Assembly: GCA_030770545.1 (NCBI GenBank)
Contig: CM061105.1
Location: 7,051,001-7,115,000, forward strand
Origin: Macropodus opercularis
Taxonomy: Eukaryota > Chordata > Actinopteri > Anabantiformes > Osphronemidae
Direction: 5' to 3'
Length of the DNA: 64,000 bases
Below are positions 44,985 through 59,300 of this stretch, in pieces (position 1 is the stretch's first letter; each line of letters opens with the position of its first letter). Made by a program: the position numbers and the translations under genes. The notes under the pieces were generated by a model. It saw nothing but the letters and a program-made list of their open reading frames with translations, did not search any database and was not told where the DNA came from.

Positions 44985-46422
44985 CTAACAGATTTTATTC
45001 ACAAAATAATTATTTATTTTGCAGGACTGACACTAGTTTTAGTCATTCAATAAATGAATCAAGTGTCAAAAGTCAGGTGTGACAACCTGACAGGACCTTC
45101 AGGTCTGGGCTGATTTGCAGCATGAAACAATGTCACCTTGCGAAACATGTAGAAAAAACCTTGAACAATAAAATACTGACAATGCCAAACAATAGACAAG
45201 GAAGCCAAACATTTACACCAACAGATTCACAGCATGTTATTTTCAGTAATTAGATGAAATAGTATAGGCACATTTGACAACACAACAATCAGAACAGTCA
45301 TTGCTGTCATCAGAGTTCATCAGGTCAAACGACCGGAGTCAAAACCACATCATATGACGTCATACAGGCGAAGGACAACACTCAATACCAACGTGTGCAA
45401 ATCTGCCATCAGTTATTATTTGTGTCCCTGATCAACATGTTTCTAAACAACTGATAAAGTTCATTTTTGATCAAGCTTGTTCCATTGACAAACAGATTAA
45501 GTTCCTATTACAAAAAAACCCAATAAAACTGATATCTGTAAAAGCTAAACATTTGGCAAATGTTTTTTCTCTCCTGTTATGTGAGATGTCTTTCGATCTA
45601 CTTTAATTTAACGAAGAGCAAATTTAAATTATAATAATCCAGTGGAATCCCCTTATAAGAGAAACATATGTGACTGATTCCAGTCACATTCAGACAATAG
45701 TATCTTGGGCGTAATATTGGCATTTAGTTTTACAATAAGTGCATAGAGTGTCTGATTATAAAAGACGCTTGTCTAGAGTTTCTAAATTCAACATATTTTG
45801 ACTTAGGAAATTGCTCTGTAGCACTATTTTCTTGGAACCACAGAGTCAAAACACCTTGTCAAACTGTAGAGGCGCAGGTAAACATTGAACCTTGTTGGTT
45901 GACACAGCTTGTGAAATTCTAGCTTCAGAACCTTTCCCCTTATTTACACGTGATTGCTACAAGTGCATAAATTAAAGCTAGTCATTAGCGCCCCCACGTG
46001 GAAAAATGCCGAAAAACACCCGAGGCACCAGTGATTCTAGAGTTGGAATAAATGACAGATGAGGCTACTAAGGTGTAGTGAGTGTGCAAATCAAGGCTGT
46101 GGAGGTGTCTGACCTCGAGTAGACTTGTACTGGACCTATGTTTCAACATTTTAGTGAGTGTAACCCTCAGATGTTCAACTGTAGAAAAGAACACTGCTGC
46201 CATTTCTCCTTGGAAGACTAAGATGCTACCGCCACCAAAAGCTTGTCCTTTAAAACCAGGATTCAATTTTCTGAATCACACGACACTGAACCCGTACCCT
46301 ACTTTAGACAACAGATAATGCAACACATCATTTTTCATTCTTTGGAAAGCAGCATCTGCGATCACATACTGTACAGTACGCTGCAAGTTTCTGCTCATTT
46401 GGTCAAACCCTGGGTGTTCTCG
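44985..46422 (-). other. gk5: gk5 3' untranslated region
   Basis: No gene on either strand. On the - strand AATAAA lies near 44992-44999, a plausible end of the transcript. Confidence 0.45.
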
Positions 46423-49400
46423 TCAACATTTGCTGTACCAGTTCATAGAGCGCCGGATGGCCCTCTCCCAGCGCTGGAGGGCGTGGATGTACTCCTGGCT
46501 CTGGCTGCCAGCACCTTCCTTGCTAGCACCTTTGGGAACAAACATTTTATCTGTGTTTTGGAGCTTTTTCAACTCATCCCTGGTCTTCCAGAAACCTGTA
46601 ACAACAGAGGAAAGATATATATCAGGACGTTCTACGAATCCTAAGAATATACTACTCATCAATGTCTGAAAAGGCCCTTAAGACCCAGGACCAACTAATT
46701 CTTCCCAAATACATAATTCACTTTCGTTCCTTTACACCACCTGCTTCAGGCCTGTTACCAAACAACAAGGTAACATCTATGTGGTTTATTTGATTTCATT
46801 AAGCAGTGACTAATGTATAACAACCTAATTACATAATGGGAATAATTACATGGAAAACAAGTTACATAACGAACGGCAGCAGTTCATTTTGCTTCTTGTG
46901 CCACTGTCAGAGAAAATAAAAATAGGACTTTTGAACATCAAATAAAACCATGTGTGGTAGTATTTTTAGAGAAAAATTAAGTACTACAGTGAAAGTAGAA
47001 TATTGCCATTGAAGTATTTGGCTGCTTTACATCTAGTGCTGACAGAGACACAGCAGTGTTCATCCAATCGATCTGCAAACATTATCCTCTTATGCATACA
47101 GCATAATGCACATGTAAGTGTAGGATTGTTTTTCTGCATACCCACTCCAAGTCCAGCTACGAAAGCAGCCCCCAAACACGACATCTCATGATGTTCGCGT
47201 CGAGCTATCTTTGTGCCAAACAGATCTGAAGTCAGCTGCATGATAAAGTCATTGGAAGATACACCACCATCCACCCTACAGACATAAAAGGAGAAAGAGC
47301 CCTTTGTAACACACTTGACTGTACCTACAGTATTCTAGATAAAACCGATCTGCATCAGAAGAAACAAGGTTACACCCCGTTTGTTGGCTCATATCCAGGT
47401 CCTACAATTTGATACTGTACAGCAAACTGGCATCAAGCAAGATTCCACTTTTGGTCAGACAGACACAGTAGCTTACATCTTTCCCACCTGTACAACAGGA
47501 CAATACATTCATGACAACGTTAACTGTACCTGATTTTTGTGATGGGGATGCAAGTTTCTCTTAACATGGTTTCATACAGCTGCTTGTTTCTGCAACAAAG
47601 AAAAACAACAAACAACTGGCATGAAATCCAGCCTCTTGCCTGATGCAATTACAGCCATGTTGTCCCTGGAATAAATAAAGGTAAATAAAATTAAACTCAC
47701 CTGAAAGCAATAGACTCCAATATGGCACGAACCAGATGGCTTTTGGTTGTTGAAGGTTTAAGGCCCATGAGGGAAGCACATGCTTTGGGATCGTTCAGAG
47801 GAGCCTTTAGATAAATAAGGTACATAGACATGTCAAAATACATTAAATGATGTCTTTAATGAATAAATTGTATATAACCTTTGTAATATAAAGTGAAATT
47901 CAGAATCTCGTCAGACCGAGTGTAGCTATACAGGTTTTACTTGGTTTTTATATGAAGACATCAACATTTAAGGTAGACACTTACAAAGTCAGTTCACATT
48001 GGCAAAGCAGAGAAAAACAAAAACAAAAAGAGACACATTACTATGTTACAGAGATGATAGAGTGCAGGTGATACAATGGAAACAAATACGCACCGGGCCA
48101 CGCTATGTGCTTCACACACATGATTTGAGTAAAAGAACTGTATATAAAAATGAATGTTGCTCTGCACGCACATATAAGTACACGTTATACACATCTACCT
48201 GTAGGCCACTGAAGGAAGGTACGAAGCACACGCCATCAGAGTCACTGACACTGTACGCTATGGCGCTGGTCTCCTGCACATCAGAGAAGAGCTCTGTAAC
48301 GACACACACATTCCATGTATCAAATCTTATTCGGTGTAAACAAAGTAGTCACTTAATAATGTTCTAATAGGTTTAAATATGCATCCATACATTTTTGCAG
48401 TGAAACACAACACAGTATCAATTTCACACTCTAAACGCGAACAATTAAGACTCTTCAGTTAACCTGACTGCATGTCTATGGGCTGTGGGAGGAGATCGAG
48501 AACCTGCAGAAAACCCATGCAGACAAGCAGTATGCCCACACGCAGCCCTCCCTTGATACAATACATTATAATTCCATAAAATGCCTCCACGATATTCAGG
48601 AGGAAATATTTGTTTTCATAAAAACAATAAATGCTCCACTATTGCCCCAGATAGCTTCTAAGTGTGTCTGGTCTGCTTTGATGAGACAGGAAGCTAATGG
48701 CAAAACAAAGTGCTAAAATAGGCTGAAAAGCTCAATTTAGGAAATATGTTGTGTTTCTTTTCCTTAATTTAATATGACACCATTTAGCATAACCTTGTAT
48801 TCAGCTGACTTACCCAGCTCCTGTGCCCATTTGATGGCTTTGCCGGTGTCTGCTGCGTTGCCCTCTGCCAGGTAAATCACCTCTGGGCCAATCTTCCAGC
48901 CCACCAGAGGGTACAGACCTACAGAGGAAAAACTCTGGCCTTAAGAACAAATGTGGACAGTAGCAAAGGTAAAGACTATTCTCTGTCCTGCTTGGCTCTT
49001 CATCAATCTGACACTGTGCACATCTGTCTTTTCATTATGCTTCAGTGCGGCAAATTTGGAAGCTCAATCATAAAGGCTTACAAAGAAATGTGAGTCTGAC
49101 TTGTTTTGGAACATATTTCTAACAGAAAAGATATTTTAAAATATGCATATTGTAGTGAGTATTTTGACTTACCTGCTACAGATGTATGAGGTTTGTTCCC
49201 GGTGTTAATATCCATGAAGGTGCCCGTTCCCATGGTGATTTTTACATCACCAACATCAAAGCAGCACTCTCCAAACATTGCCGCCTGCTGGTCTGCCATC
49301 TTTAGAAAGAGAAAGTCAGTAGTGGGATGCAAAAAAAACAACAACAACAACAAAACGTGGAAATGATTAGTTTCAAATGAGCAACATTAAAAATCAGTTA

Positions 49401-52121
49401 GGACTAAGAGAAGTAAAAACAAAAGTTTGAAATATATAGTTTCAAATTCAATCATGTCTTTGTTCAAATGAACTCTCACACTTGTCTTCTTTTCTCAGCA
49501 CAAAATGCATCAGGTGTTAATATCAACGTCTTTAGATATTTTTATTCTTTAAACATTTTCCATGTTCATTTGTTGCTAAATTAGATGAACACAAGCCACG
49601 TCATCTGCTGCTGATTAGCTAAATCTCCTTGATGAAAATTGTATTTTTACAACATAATAGAGGTGACAGGCAGGTATAAATAAATCTAGGAAGTTGCAAT
49701 GAATGCTGCTTTATCAGAGTCATAAAGATAAATGTGTGTTACGCCAACATCTTAACAACTCACCACTGACATGATGGGAATAGGCACGCCGAAGATAGAC
49801 GGGTCTGTGAAACCAAAGTTGTGGCTGGTGCATCATGACGATGACAAAAACATTAAAAACAAGACATTAGGAAGAAAAAAAACATAATACTGTGTTCGTT
49901 GATCAGCTTTAGTTTGCGCTTTTATTTTGTAGAAGTTTGAGACTCAAGAAAAAAAAAACAGAACAATATTCTATGACATTATTGCTCTTGTGATTATCTT
50001 AAAACTGCTTATAGTGATTGTGACCCCAAACTATGGCTAAAGTACAAAGATAAAGGCCAATTTTTTTTTACAGTATTTAAAATAAAAACACTGGATTATA
50101 AAAACACTGACTGTTAACTTACTTTGTATTTTCTACTTTGGGGAAAATAGGGAGAGGCAGAGAAACAAGAGAGCAGAGGAAGCCACTCCAACACATCTGT
50201 GAAGAAAGTCATATAACAGAAGTATCAAGACAACTGCCACACCTAACTGGAAAAAAAACAGGAAATAAAAACGATTTGGAGCAGACCTGATAAGAGTCAA
50301 AAATACCCGTAGAGCTGGCATTAGAGTAATCTGTGGCGTGGACATGTCCTGTAAAAGTCACAAATTAATGAATTAAAAATTTCTTTGCAAGAGGAATGAA
50401 AGTGTGTGCGAGCTGTCGACGCCCTGCCTCCCCCAAGAGTTGGCTCATACAGTTCTGGAGAATTTGATCTGCAATGTAATAGGATTGGAACCACAAAACA
50501 CTGTGTGGATCTTTAAAATCTGTTAAGTTTGGTTTGTAACACTGAGCAGACGTATTATGTTAGTGTTTAAAAATGTATTTTGCTCGTGGACGGAAAAACC
50601 CACCTTTTGTGAGTTTGTACAGCAGCCAGGTGTCTATTGTTCCAAAGCAGCAGCTACCTTCAGCAACTGCTTGGCGAACCTAGAAAAAACAAACAAACAA
50701 ACAAACAAACTTAAAGGTTTTACAGCTCATATAGTCACATTCCACTAGCTTGACTAAAAGACTTTCTAGATTCCGCTTTTGTCATCTCTTTTTAAAACTG
50801 CTGTTTTGGCATTAGTACCTACTATGACTCTGGGTAAATAGTGTTTTAGGTCAGAACACCAGAAGCAGTGTTTACCAAAGTCAAACATGCATCACAACTG
50901 TTAGATTCATATCAGTTAACTGGAATAAATGTCAGCCTACACGCGCACACACACACACACACACACACAGACCTGCTTGTAATGTGTTAAGGCCCAGACA
51001 AGGCGGAAGGTAACGTGTTGAGTGGAGAAGACAATAAGACTTGCTGCAAGCAAGCGCTTCTGCCTGGTCAGGAAGTACAGCATCTTCATCATACCATGAA
51101 TTCCCTGTGGTTATCGTGAAAACAGTGAAAGCCATCCATGATCACTGAACATTATTCATCAAAGAAGATATTACATGCAGGCAAGCAGGCAACAACTCAC
51201 TTTCAAGGTGTAGGACCTATTCCAGGACTTCACCAGGTCTGCAGCACGCTGATCCTGCCAACTGATGAAATTATGGAAAGGAACTCCAGTTCTCCTGTCA
51301 GAGTTTATCAGACGTTCAACAGTGCATGTCCACTACGTTTACCTGCAGCCAATTTCAAGGAAATAAAAACTAACCGGATGTTTTTTACTCAGTTTACCTG
51401 TCCCAAGTTGTAAAGGTGCCTCGTTGAGTTGAGATGCCAAGGGCCTCTATCTGCCGCATTTGTACTCCTGCATCTGTAGTAGCACAAGCGCACACATATA
51501 TTTTAAAAAAGCCCAGTCAACTGGTTTAATGTGCAAGCAAAATTCAATCTGTATAATAAACAATTATAAAGCTAAGACTTTTCTTACATTTCAGAACTAA
51601 ATATTGTGTTTGTGCTTATTATTGGTGGTCTCTTCAATATAACATCAACTTATGCTAAATGTATAAAGTGTACCTAAAACTATGGCTGTTACACTTAGAT
51701 GGCTAAGTTCTGAGTGAAATATGATCATGTAAAACAAGACTTATCACGTGAAACAGCTACGGATCTATTGTCTGGGGTGGATGTGAATAGACGAGGCAAA
51801 CCGGTTGAGCCGTACCCTGCACGGCTCCTCTGACCACGGAGATGAACCCAGTCCACAGAGCCTCCGGGTCCATCTCCACGTGTCCCACCTCGGGATACAG
51901 CGGAACAACCTGAGGAGACGAGGATCACAACAGCAAGCAAGACGTTCAGATGTGGAAGTGCGCACCTCCGGGGAATCGGGGCAGGGAGAAAGTACCTTGG
52001 TTGTGCATGATCCTCGGATGTTTGCCTTCTTGTCATAGACGTGACATCTGACGGATGTAGTACCGACGTCTACTGACAGAATGAAGCTTTCTTTCTTGAA
52101 GCCGTTTCTCTGGCTCCCCAT
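46423..52121 (-). CDS. gk5: Glycerol kinase 5 (FGGY carbohydrate kinase family), 530 aa, 16 exons
   Basis: Exons on the - strand: 52121-51996, 51909-51816, 51473-51398, 51294-51201, 51104-50973, 50679-50604, 50348-50287, 50196-50123, 49824-49764, 49299-49173, 48918-48814, 48293-48199, 47804-47701, 47589-47530, 47275-47142, 46595-46423; all phases close. ATP-dependent sugar/glycerol kinase fold: N-terminal SVDVGTTSVRCHVYD (phosphate-binding loop), NFISWQDQRAADL (substrate region, WQD 111-113), GTIDTWLLYKL, ADQQAAMFGE (267-276), MGTGTFMDINTG (from 288), and the C-terminal VDGGVSSNDFIMQ nucleotide motif. Length is almost the same as human GK5 (529 aa). The ATG at 52121 best matches the family start; an in-frame ATG at 52298 would add 59 residues rich in Arg/Ser. 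Human GK5 has been linked to skin lipid metabolism; its substrate is not settled to my knowledge. Confidence 0.96.
48470..48545 (+). mobile_element. SINE/LINE tail relic in a gk5 intron
   Basis: ATGTCTATGGGCTGTGGGAG, then GAGAACCTGCAG and AAAACCCATGCAGACA match the conserved tail of fish SINEs (consensus-like TGTGGGAGGAAACC...CCACGCAGACA). It is reverse-oriented relative to the tail piece at 30650. Confidence 0.65.
50945..50969 (+). repeat. (AC)n microsatellite
   Basis: Perfect dinucleotide run immediately downstream (in - strand sense) of a gk5 exon donor at 50972. Confidence 0.95.
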
Positions 52122-52579
52122 TAAAGAGAAGCTGGTCCTGGTTGTCCTCAGTGTAACCCGTCGACAGAAGTCAGATGCTATTCGCCTACAGCCTGGCCCC
52201 ACAAAACCGTAGCTGTCCCGGGTGGTTTGTCGCGCAGAGGCTGGAAATCGACCTTCGGACTGTGGGTCCAAACCCAGTTCCAGCGTTTCCTGACCCACTC
52301 AACACATCACTAAAGCTTCCCACGTCGAACAAAACATACACGCGAGTAAAGCATTGTAACGTTCAGCTATTCTGCTAGTGAATCCACTGCAGACACGAAA
52401 CCCAACAAGAATCTGAACAAATCCTAATGAGCTCAAGTAGGAACTGGCCAAGTCAGGGGTAAGCTAGCAGCTAGCATTAGCTAACTTTCTGTGTACTTAG
52501 CCACCCGTCAGAGCGTTAAGCTAAGTGCGTTAGTAAAAATATTCCTGCCAAATATTCTTTCATATCCCTAAGTATTACT

Positions 52580-52730
52580 CACTCCTGCCTATTGCGCGAA
52601 AACGTGGGCTCATGTCGGTAAAGCCAATAGAATGAGGTTGTAGATATACGCACGTAGATACCGCCTGACTCGCTTCTATCTACTGGTGACAGTGCGTCAT
52701 CTGCGGCGCCATCTTGGGTCGGGGAACGTG
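52580..52730 (-). promoter_or_regulatory. gk5: Putative gk5 promoter/noncoding first exon
   Basis: On the - strand CCAAGATGGCGCC (around 52706-52718) is a strong YY1-type element, usually located just downstream of a start site in the sense orientation seen here. A good donor (GTGAGTAAT) follows at about 52583. This suggests an untranslated first exon, which would favour the internal ATG at 52121. Inference from motifs only. Confidence 0.4.
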
Positions 52731-54180
52731 CCGATTTCCAGCTGTTGTGTTCGTTACACGGGTCAAAAATGTTTTTTGTATTACTTTTGGGAGACATTAA
52801 ACAACACAGGCGCTAATCTTGTACACGAATTGAATATATATAAATAATATACAACTTTTATTAAGTCATTAATTAGTTCTTGTGGCATTGATAGCATATT
52901 CTGGCGTATTAAAATCATATATCTAAAACCTATTAAAAGTAAGTAAGTGGGGGGGGGGGGGGGGGGGGGGGTCATAAATGACACCATAGTAGAGCCCTGA
53001 TTCAATATGGCGACAGCCCAGACGTATTAAGCTCCGATCATCCACACGTCTATGCGAGGAATATCTATGCACCAACTGTAGGCGCTTAAAGTGAAAGCAC
53101 ACGTATTGTTGAATGCCCAATCGCCTAGTGATCACGTGTCCTCACAGACTAGTTTTACCGTCTGGGCTATTGTAACAAAAGCTATGGACCTGACAATTAC
53201 AGATACAGGTACAGTTATTTATATATAATAAACAAATGGAGATGATCCTTGAGCCAACGAAGACGGTCCACCTGTATTTGTCTAATTATACTATATTTTG
53301 TTTCCCCTGGCAATGTCATCTAATGTGTTCAAAATCACGTTTAATAGTTTAAAAATGTAAATGAATAGCGAAACAAATACAATTGTTTTTCAAAACAATC
53401 TTTTGTTGTTTTTTCTTCTTCGGCTGCTATGATAATCGTTCTATAAAGCTGTCTGGAAATGTTTGTTTTGGGAAACTGTTCTCTACAAGGCAACAAGAAA
53501 AGGTCAACAGAAAATATTCCTCAAACCACTGATGTGCATTTTCCTGGTGCAACCCAGACTCCAAGCAAAGGGTGAGACTTTTAAAGCCTGTTATTTCCGG
53601 TAGGTCCATGGTTGTTCTGTAGAAAATCTGATAATCAAAGAACTTAAATTTCTTATAAAAATGTTTCTAATAAAAAAAATGTGTTTATTTGCACGTGTTC
53701 CTTAAAAAAACCCAACTTTATTATTATGAATATATTAATTAACATCTTTATATAATGCCCACGTCTCCCATTCACCCAAAAGAAACGCGTGTTGGTCTCA
53801 CTGTCCACAACCTGGTGAAGCGACATCTGCATTTTGTGTTTTGTTCTCCCATCTGCTCAGGCACCGGTGGGATCTTCGGACGTCTCGCTGCAGAGCGTTT
53901 TGTGCCCCTGACCTGAAATAACACCGGCCTCACAGCTGAGCAGAGATAACGCGCATCCCAGCGGCTGCTAATGATCAAAGGTGTTACTGCATCGCCAGAC
54001 ACGCTCAGTTCTCCGCCCCGCCGTTGCGGAGTGATCGCAATTTGCGTGTTTCGCTAAAGTTCCCCCAACTTGTTGCAACTTGCGGAGTTTCAGCCCAAAC
54101 GCGATGTCCTCCAATGACCTCACATCCTGTTTCCCCACTTCCTACTGAATGGACCGGTTTGGGACGGTCCGGTCTCGGCT
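52731..54180. other. Intergenic region between gk5 and atp13a3 (divergent genes)
   Basis: Contains the poly-G tract at 52949-52971 and, around 53005-53575, a CAATATGGCGAC element followed by short open pieces with splice-like ends that I cannot assign to a gene. The rest is AT-rich. Confidence 0.4.
52949..52971 (+). repeat. 23-base poly-G tract
   Basis: Uninterrupted run of G preceded by GTAAGTAAGT. The exact length in raw data is likely to be unreliable. Confidence 0.95.
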
Positions 54181-54332
54181 CAGCGTGGGTCTGTTATGTC
54201 GGCGCGTTTCTTCAGACACATGCTGCTGGATCGTGCGCGTTGACGGGCTGCAGAACCGCATCCGAGCCGACTTTTCACTTTAACTAGACCATGCAGCGCC
54301 TCGTTTACTGATGCACAAGCGGAACGGGCGTC
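54180..54332 (+). promoter_or_regulatory. atp13a3: atp13a3 promoter and noncoding first exon (start approximate)
   Basis: GC-rich block from about 53.98 kb ends at a donor GTCG|GTGAGT (54332/54333). A second leader exon probably starts at 56260 after CACCCACAG and contains the initiator ATG at 56398. The intron between (about 1.9 kb) holds no other gene. Confidence 0.5.
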
Positions 54333-56397
54333 GGTGAGTTGTGGTTGTTTATGTAAAAAAAAAAAAAGAAGCGTTTCATCTCGGTTTAACAGCACCGCGA
54401 AGTTATTTTATGACTGTATCATACAACAAACCGCCACTAGATGATGTATAACTGGACTCTGCGTTAAAACAGCCTGGAAATCTTTCATGTTTATCATTTT
54501 TAGTTTATGCATTTAAAACCACTTGCCTCCTAGCACTAGTGCACTAATCTGTGCAATATAAAGGTAATCACATTTTTGGACTTTGTTTTATAGTTTTACT
54601 ACTTAATTCGGGGCTAAATTGTCTTAATTTAATCTGTCTCTATGTGAAATTCATGAACATGCAATGAAGAACAGTAAACAAAGCTCTGCTTGCATAAGCA
54701 CTTACTCCTTCAGTCCACAAAGATGTTTCGCGGCAGCTACACTATTTACGTGAAAAGCTCTGTGTCCTAAACTACAGCTTTGCACATCTTAACTCTGAAA
54801 GCTCAAGTTCAAGTTCACACGTGGGTGCTTAAAGAGCAAATTCTGGATTGGACTGAATTCTGGACTCAGATGCCTGGAAACGGTTGCTGTGCAGCTTTGG
54901 ATTTGTCTTTGTCCTGCTAGGAAATAAATCCTATCCTAAGTCGTCATTTGCTTTCGGGCCGCAGCAGAGTTTTCTAGCAGTTTTCAGTTTTCCTAATTTT
55001 CACTGATCTGTGTAGAGTCTTACTGGACCTGCTGTAAACACCCCCCCGAAAGTTAATGCTGCCGTCAGTTGTGCTGCTGGGAAATGTATTAGGAAGACGA
55101 GAACAGTCTTCATAATAGAAGCAAATGGCATAACCACCTACGCAATCGTATATGAGGTTGTGTGAGTTAATTCATACATTTTCTATTTAACATTTTGCAT
55201 GAATGTGTTTATTTAGGGGTCAGACATTTACTGCAGGTGAGACATTTATTAAACGTGAAGGTATGCATGGTGCAAAGGTTTCTGTGCAGAGTATTCCAGC
55301 ACTTGGCAACTGCTTAAGATCACAACGCTTCACTATTATCACATTTTTATAACACTTTGCCACCTTGATGTCCAGTCCTGCCTGTTTGTGGCTGGGAGCA
55401 TTCGCAGGGACAGGCTGGGGGGTTGTGATGAACTGTGCTCTAATACCACAGAGTGAAAGTGGTTTTCCAGAGAGACAAAGCTCTCAATTCAGTGAGAAAA
55501 CCTGACACCAGTTTCTTTGAAAGTTGAGCTAAAATGAACCCAGTGCTGCTATGTTTATTGGTCCACTGAAACATGAGCAGGGCCGATTTCTTTATTTATT
55601 TTTTTGCTGAAAACTAATGTGGACTGGAGTAATAATGAGGGGAGTGATCCAGAAAAACAATAAGTAACCAAGAAAATCAGGAATGAAGTGGGAGAATATA
55701 ACACAGCAGTTAAATCGCCAGAGGCCTTGAACGTGTTTTAGGGGGTTGTGAGCCAGGTACTGTAGGTGCTGGGATTCAGTCAGGTTGCTACTTGCATGAA
55801 AGATTTTTCTCCTTCACAGACAGCTCATCATTTACTAAGCGTAATTATGACACACAGTGATTTTTCTTGCATAATGTGAACGTGTTAAAAAAAGTTGAGA
55901 AATGAATGGTTGTTTTTTTTTTTTTTTTCGCCTTTAGCTGACAAAGGTCGGAAGAGACGTTCAGTTTTAAATTAAGGGCTTCTGTTCTGTATTTCAAAAT
56001 GTACTGCAACACTCAAATGTTGTCACGGGGACATTCCAAAGTCTGAATAGTCATTCTGCTTGGTTCCAAAATTAGCTGGTAAATAGTTCAGTTAAAGGTT
56101 TGGCTCTTTCATCTTTACTCTGTATGTTTAACAACACATTTCGCTTCATCTGTAGTATCATACGCTAGAGAAATAAATGACTGACTAATCTCCTTTACCT
56201 ATTGGCTGAAGAATCAGTTCATAAGTTGTAAAACTGAATTATTTAACCCTGGCACCCACAGTACACTGAAGGTGCAGCATCTTTGTTGACTGGACACATC
56301 GAAAGCGACAGCTTCAGCTGCAGCTCCAACTGAATCACCTGTGGACTGTGGGGACTGTGTCTGGGATTTTCTTTGCAGTTGTTGCACTTCTGACAGA

Positions 56398-59300
56398 ATG
56401 AAGACGAGAGAGGTCAAGATCATCAACCAGGGCCTCGAGGATGAGATGGTAAATGGTCACTTCCTTTCCCAATTCTTCATGTCATTCATTATCTTTTCGT
56501 AGTGTTTGTCCCAAATTAGTAGCACTGTTCATATCAAAAGCAGTTGAATGTTGAGTTGGTAAGTATTAGTTGCATAACTGCAGAGCTGTACTGCTCTGAG
56601 TGATGGTGGATATGGTCGGTTGGCTGGTGAGTTAGTTTGTCTGCTTAAAGGGATATGACTAGTGGTATTTCATTTGATAAGCAAATGTCATTAAAGCATC
56701 TGTAGGTGGATCCTAATGAATGAATCCTGTGCTTCATTTGAACATATCTTAGTTCAGTCATTTGTCCTAACAAAGCACAGAGCTCTACATTCATCCCAGC
56801 GCCACGGTGTTGACATGCTTGTGTGCCCGTGCAGGAGGTGTGGGGGTACCAGCCCTGTGTGTGGAAGTTGATCCTGGTGAGCTTAGGGACTCTGTGCTCC
56901 GGTGGCCTTCTGCTGCTGCTGCTTTACTGGCTGCCCGAGTGGGGCGTGAAAAGCACCTGCACACAGACGTCGCTGAGGGACGCTCACACGCTGCTGCTCA
57001 GGACCACGGTAGGTTTAAATGCCCCAGAGACCGTGCATTCATAGAGCAGCACACACTTTAAATGTAGTCTGTGCTTCCTGTTAATCTTGTTTCGCAAGTG
57101 TTTTGCAAAAATCACCTCGAAACATTCTACAATTGGTAAATTTCAGTGTGATGAATTCCCAACTGAGGACATTTGAATTTCTGTGTGTGGTTTGTGCAGG
57201 ATGAGTTCAGACAGTGGTTTCGAGCCAGAGTACACGTGATGTTCAGTCCAGGGAAGAAACCCTTCGACAGTCTGGATTTTCAGTCCACGGATCAGTTTTT
57301 GAAAGGAATTATGGGAGATGGCAAATTTACGCCTGGACAACCTGTTCAGGTGCCTCAGTGAAGCCGAAGCAATCCTCAGGATCTTGAACTTGATTAGACA
57401 GTGATATTCAGAGACACATTTAAGTTTAGCATATATCACATATCAATTGTTTGGTCCTGATGTGTCATCCTGTGAATATTTTTCCTCCCTCCTCTTAGAT
57501 CTACTACTTCACCCACCACAGCGTTAAATACTACTGGAATGATGTAATACAGAACTTTGAGTTCTACAGGTACAAATCCCACTAAAAACCTTTTGTCTTT
57601 CTCTCTTCGCAACTGTTTCTAATTGTTTCATCATGTGTTGTTTAGCAGGAGTGTAACTGTATGTGACTTTTGCAGAGGTTTGGAGGATGTCGCCGTGAGC
57701 TGCTCAGGCGTCCACTCTGAACACAGCTCTGGACTTTCTAAAACGCTGCAGAACTACAGGTACACATAAAACACGCGCGCTTTCCTAGAGATTGATCATC
57801 ATAAAGTCGTTTAATCTCTTCCGTGTAATTGTAAAGGAAGTGTCATAAAAGTGTTGCTTGTTGTCCTCCCCATCGGTTAATAATTGTTTGAAATTCTTTT
57901 TCATCAGGAGGTTGTTTTTTGGGGAGAACGAGATCGCTGTCAGAGTGCCCTCTCTCTTCAAGCTCCTGATAAAAGAGGTGACTTTAAACATTAATAGTTA
58001 AAATAAATATTAAACAATGATTAAACATATGTCTTTGCATACTTATAAACGGAACCATCGTAACGTTCTCTCTTTCCCTTCCTCCATCAGGTCTTGAATC
58101 CCTTTTACATCTTCCAGCTCTTCAGCGTTATATTGTGGAGCACAGAGGGCTACTACTATTATGCTTCAGCCATTGTTTTCATGTCTGTCATTTCAACAGC
58201 TACCTCGTTGTATACAATAAGAAAGGTGAGCCGCACCTGAGCCCAGGAAGAATTTAAAGTGAACTCTAATGGAAACATTGATGGGCGATACAAAGAGGGG
58301 ACGTACACTGGCTAATTGTATGTAACCTCTGCTGTCCGTCTGTGGTTTTCCACTGTTCTGTGTCTGTGTGTCATTTCAGCAATATGTGATGCTGCGTGAC
58401 ATGGTGTCTGCACACAGTGTGGTCCGTGTTTCGGTGTGCAGAGGAAATAAAGGTACATTTTCCTTTTTGATTACATCATCATTCAGTAATGCATTAATAA
58501 CAAGATTGATCCCAGAGAGCATGATCATGATGCTATCGATATTAACGTTAGTGTCCTCTTTCTCATCGGTAATATTAGATATTGAAGAGGCCATGTCAAC
58601 AGATCTGGTGCCCGGTGATGTCATCACTATTCCAGCCAATGGAATGATCATGCCCTGTGATGCCGTGCTCATCGACGGAAACTGCATTGTGAACGAGAGC
58701 ATGCTGACAGGTTGCGTTTCCATGTGGCACTTTTCATATTTATTCAGATTGAAAAAAATATGCAAATATATGGTTGACCCAACAGAATAAAACATAAAAG
58801 ATTAAATCTTTTATGCAGTAGTTTGGTTGGTCTCCTTGAACACATGTGTACAAGATGTCAGTAGTTCCACCAAAAAACTCTTTACCCTTTAAAGTTTGCA
58901 ATATTTTTTCTTTATACTCATAATTAACTGTTTCAAATCAAACGAGTAGGAGTCATTTAAATAGTATGTGAGCTAACATTGATCTTTATGTGATATAATG
59001 ATATATAAATGTAGACACCGTTCTGTTGTTGTTTCACCTTGTCATATTTGCTGTGTGGCTTTCGTGGAGTTTCGACCTTTTGTTGCATTGCACTGTGCAA
59101 CACTGCAGCCATTGTTGGGCCTGAGGAACTGGATCTTGATGCATTCTTACATTTGTCTTTAGGGGAGAGCGTGCCTGTTACCAAGACCGGACTGCCCAGT
59201 GCTGGCGATGAGGCCGCACGGTGCTACAACATGAAGGAGCACAAGAGACACACTTTGTTCTGTGGTACCCATGTTATCCAAACCCGCTTCTATACTGGGG

